Part shown: positions 5,503 through 9,799 of the stretch, one piece after another | How the letters are laid out: every line of letters starts with the position of its first letter | How positions within the stretch are numbered: position 1 is the first letter of the stretch | DNA from: Roseovarius sp. UBA3070 | GTDB taxonomy: Bacteria > Pseudomonadota > Alphaproteobacteria > Rhodobacterales > Rhodobacteraceae | Reading direction: 5' to 3' | NCBI GenBank assembly: GCA_002366775.1 | Contig: DFBW01000243.1 | Location: forward strand, 4,322 to 14,120 | Length of the DNA stretch: 9,799 nucleotides | Notes under the pieces: model-generated | Database searches by the model: none | Told to the model about the DNA's origin: nothing | Seen by the model: only the letters and a program-made list of their open reading frames with translations | Translations under genes and position numbers: made by a program

Positions 5503-6429
5503 TTAGCCTTTGGAACGGTCTGAATTTGCGCGGAAAACCGCCAATATCCGCCCATCGGTGATCAGCAGCCCCAGCCCAATCAGCGTGAAGCCCAAGTAGG
5601 CCGAAGATGTCAGCACTTCATCCAGAAATGCCGCCCCAAGTGCGATGGCAAAGGGCGGGATCAACAAAGTGACCAACATCAAATTGGCCGCCCCTGCCCG
5701 CACAAGGATGGCAAAGTAAAGCAGATAGGCCAGAGCAGTCGACAAAGTTGCCACGCCAATAAGAGCAGCCCAGACATGTAAGGACAGATCCAGCCGCGGC
5801 GCACCATCTACCCAGAGGGCCAGCGGAACCATCAACACGGTTGAGCCGATCAACATGCCCAGCGCATTCATCTGTGGCGGCTGCCCGGCCAATTGCACCT
5901 TGCCCCAGACACTGGCAAATGCATAAGACAGCGCCGCGCCGACAATCGCCAGTTGAGCCAGATTGCGCAGGTCCAGCCCGCTCAGCAAATCCAAGCCCAT
6001 GATGGCAGCCACCCCGGCCAGGCCAAAGCCCGCACCGACAAGTTTACGCGGGGTTAGGGGTTCGTCCTTCAAAAGCAGCCCGGCCACAACCGCACCCAGC
6101 ACCGCCGTGGTGCCATTGAGGATTGAGGCCAGCCCGCTTTCGATCTGCGTCTGACCCCAGAAGATCAGTGTAAAAGGAATGGCATTGTTCAACGCCCCCA
6201 TCACCAGATACGCCCCCCAGAGCCGGAGACTGCGCGGCAGATGCAACCCCATCCGCCAGACCACCACCAGCAATACAGGCACCGCCAAAGCAACCCGGAA
6301 CAAGGTCACAGTCATGGGCGGCAATTCCGATAACGCCACTTCGGCAAAAAAGAAGGATCCCCCCCAGACAATGGCAAGCGCCAGTAACATCAGGGCAGAA
6401 ATCGGAGTGAGAACGGGAGATGTATTCAT
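5503..6429 (-). CDS. DMT superfamily (EamA family) transporter
   Basis: An inner-membrane exporter or permease of the drug/metabolite transporter superfamily, with ten predicted helices from two EamA repeats (about 13-145 and 158-292) in 308 residues, the usual length. Typical marks are AIVWGGSFFFAEVAL (19-33), the end of repeat one GAVVAGLLLKDEPLTPRKLVG (112-132) and the matching end of repeat two LGAAFLDEVLTSSAYLGFTLI (264-284). Members move amino acids, metabolites or drugs, so the substrate cannot be told here. The ATG at 6427-6429 gives the full first helix, but no good ribosome binding site precedes it. A complex hairpin lies 18 bases upstream. The DUF5665-like gene lies upstream in the same direction, 69 bases away, so read-through is possible. 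There is no T-rich terminator after the stop. Confidence 0.93.
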   Translation of the reverse strand: MNTSPVLTPISALMLLALAIVWGGSFFFAEVALSELPPMTVTLFRVALAVPVLLVVVWRMGLHLPRSLRLWGAYLVMGALNNAIPFTLIFWGQTQIESGLASILNGTTAVLGAVVAGLLLKDEPLTPRKLVGAGFGLAGVAAIMGLDLLSGLDLRNLAQLAIVGAALSYAFASVWGKVQLAGQPPQMNALGMLIGSTVLMVPLALWVDGAPRLDLSLHVWAALIGVATLSTALAYLLYFAILVRAGAANLMLVTLLIPPFAIALGAAFLDEVLTSSAYLGFTLIGLGLLITDGRILAVFRANSDRSKG

Positions 6430-6446
6430 GCCGCAAGGAATGTCAC

Positions 6447-6484
6447 GAAATGCCCCGCAGAACGACCCGTTTCCTGCGCATTTC
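6447..6484 (-). other. Long bulged hairpin between the DUF5665-like gene and the DMT gene
   Basis: Three nested stems stack here: GAAATG (6447-6452) with CATTTC (6479-6484), CGCAG (6456-6460) with CTGCG (6474-6478), and AACG (6461-6464) with CGTT (6468-6471), leaving a three-base loop. That is 15 base pairs with bulges CCC and TC. On the minus strand it begins 14 bases after the DUF5665-like stop and ends 18 bases before the DMT start. No T-run follows, so it is either a processing or stabilising hairpin or a control element in the DMT leader. Confidence 0.5.
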
Positions 6485-6498
6485 AGGCAGATGCACCA

Positions 6499-6792
6499 TC
6501 ATCGCCCGGCTTCGATCTGACGCAAAATCTCAGAGGCCCATTCGCCGATGATCGGCAGAAACTCGATCTGACTGACAGACCAGACGAACAGCGACAATAA
6601 AACAGATGCCCCCAACACAGTCCCCAACCCAAAGGCTAGCCCGCGCACCAGATTGAACCCGATAAGGCGGAACATCGAATCATGCATGCGGATAAACCGA
6701 TGGCTGTTCAACACCTCCAGTTCTTTGCGCACGGCCTGCAATTCACGGGTGGCTGAAATCTCGGCCTCAGTTACCTGGTTTTTCTCAGACAT
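6499..6792 (-). CDS. DUF5665-like small membrane protein
   Basis: A 97-residue protein that I recognise as the DUF5665 type common in Rhodobacteraceae; its function is unknown. Residues 8-30 form a charged helix likely to be a coiled coil (EAEISATRELQAVRKELEVL). The conserved core LNSHRFIRMHDSMFRLIGFN (28-47) follows. One transmembrane helix spans about 51-73 (GLAFGLGTVLGASVLLSLFVW). The tail FLPIIGEWASEILRQIE is amphipathic. The ATG at 6790-6792 lies five bases after the stop of the ABM-fold gene, with TAGGCGGG just upstream, so the two are translated from one transcript. It is probably anchored in the inner membrane. Naming rests on memory of the family pattern. Confidence 0.85.
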   Translation of the reverse strand: MSEKNQVTEAEISATRELQAVRKELEVLNSHRFIRMHDSMFRLIGFNLVRGLAFGLGTVLGASVLLSLFVWSVSQIEFLPIIGEWASEILRQIEAGR

Positions 6793-6797
6793 CCCGC

Positions 6798-7118
6798 CTA
6801 CCCGAATGTGGCTGCGACATCATACATCACTGGCTCAAAGCTTTTGCACAGCTCATTGATGTGCCGGTTGCGGGCGCGCATTTCATCCGACCGCAGCATC
6901 GCCTGAAAATCCTCGCGCCGAAACCATTGCGAGTAATTGGCTATTCGGGTCTGTGCGTCATTCACATGTAACCCTGCGGCAATGAATCCCGGCTGTTTAG
7001 AGATGAAGCTGTCATAGGCATCGGTCAGCGCATCCAGCAAATCCTGGCAGGTGCCGGGTGTCATTTCAAAGGTGGTGATTACGGTCTGGTGGGAGTCAGA
7101 TTCGGCGATTGTGGGCAT
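6798..7118 (-). CDS. ABM-fold (antibiotic biosynthesis monooxygenase-like) protein
   Basis: A 106-residue dimeric alpha/beta-barrel protein. The family includes heme-degrading and quinone monooxygenases but many members have no known reaction. The pattern fits: strand one VITTFEMTPG (13-22), helix CQDLLDALTDAYDSFIS (24-40), then the hallmark QPGFIAAGLHVNDAQTRIAN (42-61) with YSQW (62-65), a helix REDFQAMLRSDEMRARNRHI (68-87) and a closing strand. No heme or metal ligand set is evident, so I give no substrate. The ATG at 7116-7118 has AGGAGAA five bases upstream. It heads an operon with the DUF5665-like gene. A promoter TTGACC-16-TAGGCT lies just upstream, and the region is divergent from the outer-membrane protein gene. 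Confidence 0.82.
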   Translation of the reverse strand: MPTIAESDSHQTVITTFEMTPGTCQDLLDALTDAYDSFISKQPGFIAAGLHVNDAQTRIANYSQWFRREDFQAMLRSDEMRARNRHINELCKSFEPVMYDVAATFG

Positions 7119-7138
7119 GGGCGTTCTCCTATGGAGTC

Positions 7139-7166
7139 AGCCTAACACCCCTCATAGCCAGGTCAA
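7139..7166 (-). promoter_or_regulatory. Candidate promoter of the ABM/DUF5665 operon
   Basis: On the minus strand TTGACC (7161-7166) matches five of six -35 positions. TAGGCT (7139-7144) is 16 bases downstream and matches three of six. The start would be near 7132, giving a leader of about 14 bases that just includes the AGGAGAA site. Confidence 0.4.
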
Positions 7167-7180
7167 ATCCCCCGGCCTGC

Positions 7181-7210
7181 GTTAACCCGTCGTTTACCTT
7201 GTTTAACCAT
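7181..7210. promoter_or_regulatory. Three phased GTT(T)AACC repeats, possible CtrA sites
   Basis: GTTAACC (7181), GTTTACC (7192) and GTTTAACC (7201) repeat at intervals of 11 and about 10 bases, one helical turn, in the 112-base divergent region. TTAA-N7-TTTA (7182-7196) is one base away from the CtrA consensus TTAA-N7-TTAA, and TTAACCAT (7203-7210) equals the known CtrA half-motif. The cluster is close to the plus-strand start (20 bases) and 63 or more bases upstream of the minus-strand operon start, so either could be the target. Confidence 0.45.
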
Positions 7211-7220
7211 TCTGAAACGC

Positions 7221-7225
7221 GGAGG
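7221..7225 (+). promoter_or_regulatory. Ribosome binding site of the outer-membrane protein gene, decides the start
   Basis: GGAGG five bases before the ATG at 7231-7233. The in-frame TTG at 7228 is too close to this site, so the ATG is preferred. Confidence 0.7.
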
Positions 7226-7230
7226 GTTTG

Positions 7231-7872
7231 ATGCGCGTTTTGGTGATGGTCTTTTTGGTTATGCTTGGTGCTCAGGCCCATGCCGGTGCGTGGATGCGTG
7301 CCAAAGGCGAAGGCTTCCTCAGCTTTAATGTCGAATATGACCCCGAAGCTAAATCCACGTTTACCTCACTCTTCATTGAGTATGGCATCACCCCTCGCAT
7401 CACTGCGGGTGTCGATCTTGGGTTTGCGGATGATACGCTTTACAAGGCCGTGGCCTTTGGCCGCTATCCGCTATCCGCACCAGATACGGATTGGCAAATT
7501 TCCCTGGAAATGGGGGTGGGTGTGTCCGAGGACGAAGCGGTGTTACGTCCGGGGCTGATGCTGGGGCGCGGCCTGAAACTGGGCAAACTTTCTGGGTGGC
7601 TCTCGATTGAGGCATTGGCGTATTACGAGGTGGAACAAGACGATGTGAACGTCAGCACCGATCTCACCTTGGGGGTGAACCTGCGCGAAGACCTAAAACT
7701 GCTGGTGCAATTGCAAAACGGCAATCAGCCGATGAACCCTGATTATCTGGACCTTGCCACCTCGGTGCTGCTCGAAAAAGCGCCCGGCCTTCACCTCGAA
7801 TTCGGGGTAAAGACCGGGCTAAAAGATCAAGGTATTGCTGCCTTAAAACTGGGGCTTTGGCACAAGTTTTAG
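7231..7872 (+). CDS. Putative small outer-membrane beta-barrel protein
   Basis: A 213-residue exported protein that I cannot assign to a named family. Residues 1-18 form a signal peptide (MRVLVMVFLVMLGAQAHA, cleaved before GAWM). The mature part is a run of alternating short strands, such as GEGFLSFNVEYD (27-38), TSLFIEYGITPRITAGVDLG (45-64) and WLSIEALAYYEVEQ (123-136), with polar turns between. It ends in Phe after LKLGLWHKF, the C-terminal signature recognised by the BAM assembly machinery. The length suggests a barrel of about ten to twelve strands. The role is unknown; a porin, a channel or a surface sensor are all possible. The gene stands alone, divergent from the ABM operon and only ten bases from the convergent beta-helix gene. 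The repeat cluster at 7181-7210 may control it. Confidence 0.8.
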   Translation: MRVLVMVFLVMLGAQAHAGAWMRAKGEGFLSFNVEYDPEAKSTFTSLFIEYGITPRITAGVDLGFADDTLYKAVAFGRYPLSAPDTDWQISLEMGVGVSEDEAVLRPGLMLGRGLKLGKLSGWLSIEALAYYEVEQDDVNVSTDLTLGVNLREDLKLLVQLQNGNQPMNPDYLDLATSVLLEKAPGLHLEFGVKTGLKDQGIAALKLGLWHKF

Positions 7873-7882
7873 GGCTGAATTA

Positions 7883-9799
7883 TCAGATCGGATCGTCGAT
7901 CCGCACCCGCATAGTCACCGTACCTTTGACCGGTTTTTCCCAGTTCAGGCGAACCCGATCTTTGTTCGGTCCTTGCTTGCCCTGATAGTATGGCACCCCA
8001 TAATATACCGCCCCACCAGTGTCACGGATAGCCCCTGCATGTACCACCGATTCCACGCATTGCACCCAGGCTTTGAAAGGCAGTTTGGGCGCCAATTCCA
8101 CATCCCAGACACTCTGCTCGCTGGCCTCATTGTGATCAATCACCAACGGATTCGCCACGCCTTCATTTACGTTGCTGAAGGTATTGTTGGCAAAGGTGAT
8201 GTTCTGGAACCGATTGAAATCCATATTGGCAAAGCTGGTGTCGATCCCCTCAACCCGGTCAATACTGCCGTCAATCAGGCGGAACGTATTGCCGGTCACA
8301 GCCAGGCCGTTGATAAAGTGGCCCCCGCCATGGGGTTGCACAGTGATAAAGTTGAACCAGGGTGCCGTGCTCTGCGACAAGAACACGTTGCCTGTGATGC
8401 TAAGCCCGCTGAACGAGAACTCGCTTGAAAATCCAGGGGCTTCGTCATGTTCGTTGGCCCAGACAACCGAGCAATCACAAATGTAGTTGCCCGTGATTGT
8501 CGCGCGGTTGTTGGTGCGCGTCAGCACAATTCCCGCATCTCGTGGTCCCACAGGGCCGGAATCCCCTTGGAAAATGTGATTGCCCAGGATGATAGAACTG
8601 GACCCGCCCAAGATCGCAAAATGCTTGAAATGCACCACCCGGTTGTTGCGGATTTTAACATCATTGCCATTGGCGTTCAGCCCGATAGACACGCGATTGT
8701 CCACCAAAAGCGGGCTTTCAGCCGACAGGAACTGGCAACGGTCAATCATCATCCCCTGATCGCCCTCGCCATGGCTGGAAATGCCACGATCTTTGGGCGA
8801 GGTGATAAAGCAGTCGCGCAGCTGAAACCCGGTGCCGGAGGGCGGCAACAAGATTGCACTGCAATCACCCGAGCATTGCAGATCCACATTGGACATCGAA
8901 AACTTGGAAATCTGATCAAAGCCAGAGAAATCCAGAATGTATTTGAACCGGCGGAATGTAAAAACCTGCGTACCCGCCGCATCATACAATGGCGCACTCA
9001 GCGTGATGCTCTGTGAGCCGACATTTTTGGACCTCACATATATTTCACGCCCCACACCATTGCCCTCTATCAGCGAGCCAACAGGGATAGTCGCCACATT
9101 GGCCACCCCAGTAAGGGTTTTGGAGTTCGAGGGTGAATACGTTGCCGAGGAGGTAAAGACCTCCGTATCCCAATTCGCACCCGGCACGATGGAAAACTGT
9201 CCATTGCGGATATATCTGCGCTGTTTGAACGTGCTCTTGTTGGCCACAGCCGCATGCATATCTATGGGCGCACGCACTGCAATCAATCGCCCACCAAGGT
9301 CCAGAGACTCGTGTCCTGAGTTGTTCAGCAAGGCTTGATACGCCTTTTTGAACGCCAGTTCTTCGTCGTCAAAGGCGTCAATATAGGCCGGGAGGTCATA
9401 GTTTTTGGTGAGGGCCAGTATTTTGTCATCCGGCATCGTCACGTTGCCCTGAAACCGCACGCGGTTCTGGAAGGTAACACTGTCATTCAGGCGGTACGTC
9501 CCCGCAGGCACCAGCACTTCGCGGCCATTCGCAGCGGCATCTGCGGCCTCAAACGCCGCATGATCATCCGTGCTGCCATTGCCCAGCGCGCCGTAATCAC
9601 GCACATCAACCCAATCCATCAGATCACGCAGGAAAAATTCTGTGGCGTCGGTGATCTCAATATCGTCAACCCGAATGATACCACCCGATGCACCGGTTAG
9701 ATCAAGGCCGAAATGGCCATAGATTGCCAGCGGGCCCCAGGGCATATCCACACCGCCGCGCTGGCCCACACCGACAATCCCAGTCACCTCAACCACGTC
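7883..9799 (-). CDS. Right-handed beta-helix protein, pectate lyase 3/GH28-related (cut by window edge)
   Basis: A large protein of the pectate-lyase-3 / glycosyl hydrolase 28-related superfamily; 638 codons are visible. The frame is open at the right edge, starting with GAC then a GTG (9794-9796), so the true start probably lies beyond 9799. After about 60 residues comes the family signature DVRDYGALGNGSTDDHAAF (about 65-83) and VLVPAGTYRL (about 96-105). The rest is a long series of beta-helix coils with recurrent N and G turns, such as KIRNNRV, TITGNYI, SITGNVF, AVTGNTF and TFANNTF. Pairs of Cys (DLQCSGDCS, ICDCS) may form disulfides. The catalytic Asp set of GH28 is not recognisable, so activity is uncertain. 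It may act on surface polysaccharide, like a tail-spike, or be structural. No phage genes are adjacent. A palindrome CGGATCG-T-CGATCCG (7889-7903) overlaps the 3' end. Confidence 0.85.
   Translation of the reverse strand, partial: DVVEVTGIVGVGQRGGVDMPWGPLAIYGHFGLDLTGASGGIIRVDDIEITDATEFFLRDLMDWVDVRDYGALGNGSTDDHAAFEAADAAANGREVLVPAGTYRLNDSVTFQNRVRFQGNVTMPDDKILALTKNYDLPAYIDAFDDEELAFKKAYQALLNNSGHESLDLGGRLIAVRAPIDMHAAVANKSTFKQRRYIRNGQFSIVPGANWDTEVFTSSATYSPSNSKTLTGVANVATIPVGSLIEGNGVGREIYVRSKNVGSQSITLSAPLYDAAGTQVFTFRRFKYILDFSGFDQISKFSMSNVDLQCSGDCSAILLPPSGTGFQLRDCFITSPKDRGISSHGEGDQGMMIDRCQFLSAESPLLVDNRVSIGLNANGNDVKIRNNRVVHFKHFAILGGSSSIILGNHIFQGDSGPVGPRDAGIVLTRTNNRATITGNYICDCSVVWANEHDEAPGFSSEFSFSGLSITGNVFLSQSTAPWFNFITVQPHGGGHFINGLAVTGNTFRLIDGSIDRVEGIDTSFANMDFNRFQNITFANNTFSNVNEGVANPLVIDHNEASEQSVWDVELAPKLPFKAWVQCVESVVHAGAIRDTGGAVYYGVPYYQGKQGPNKDRVRLNWEKPVKGTVTMRVRIDDPI

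Noticed and set aside
5325..5555. Minus-strand 76-codon frame spanning the gap between the DMT and repeat protein genes
   Set aside because: It overlaps the end of the DMT gene and the promoter region of the repeat protein gene, with no domain and no ribosome binding site.
7973..9016. Long plus-strand frames opposite the beta-helix gene (7973-8428 and 8447-9016)
   Set aside because: They are antisense to a well-supported gene with a family signature, and have no recognisable domain or ribosome binding site.
1..9799. tRNA, rRNA, CRISPR array, insertion sequence or prophage genes
   Set aside because: Reading both strands showed no T-loop-type tRNA signature in a gap, no regularly spaced short repeats, no transposase motifs and no terminal inverted repeats.

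Overview
The window looks like ordinary chromosome from an alphaproteobacterium, most likely a member of the Roseobacter group (Rhodobacteraceae). This rests on the protein families: an NDUFS4-like complex I accessory subunit, a DUF5665-type small membrane protein, a class I PPK2, and the GC-rich codon use. No rRNA, tRNA, CRISPR array, transposase or phage gene was seen. The assignment is by recognition of protein sequence, not by a database search.

Left part (1-2007, all minus strand). A MATE-family exporter is cut by the left edge. Upstream of it lies a class I polyphosphate kinase 2 (ppk2), and upstream of that an NDUFS4-like NADH dehydrogenase accessory subunit. The gap between the complex I subunit and ppk2 holds a textbook FNR/FnrL-type box (TTGAT-N4-ATCAA), which would tie ppk2 to oxygen limitation. 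A strong hairpin follows ppk2.

Middle (2008-5328). A 417-base stretch without a solid gene holds a probable promoter for the complex I subunit, a doubtful small exported ORF, and a cluster of TGACAT/ATGTCA half sites. It leads into a complete uvrB (nucleotide excision repair) on the plus strand. Convergent with uvrB is an unrecognised exported protein with a half-basic arginine-rich segment and a 27-residue tandem repeat; a rho-independent terminator follows it.

Right part (5503-9799). A DMT/EamA transporter, a DUF5665-like membrane protein and an ABM-fold protein lie on the minus strand; the last two are spaced five bases apart and form an operon. A divergent plus-strand gene encodes a small outer-membrane beta-barrel protein, preceded by three phased GTT(T)AACC repeats that resemble CtrA sites. 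It converges, ten bases apart, on a large right-handed beta-helix protein (pectate lyase 3/GH28-related) that runs off the right edge.

The genes do not form one pathway; they are a run of short housekeeping and accessory units. The observations most worth checking are the FNR box at ppk2, a pair of near-identical intergenic hairpins with a compensatory closing base pair, the repeat protein at 4867-5328, and the operator-like palindromes. No clearly new multi-gene system was found.
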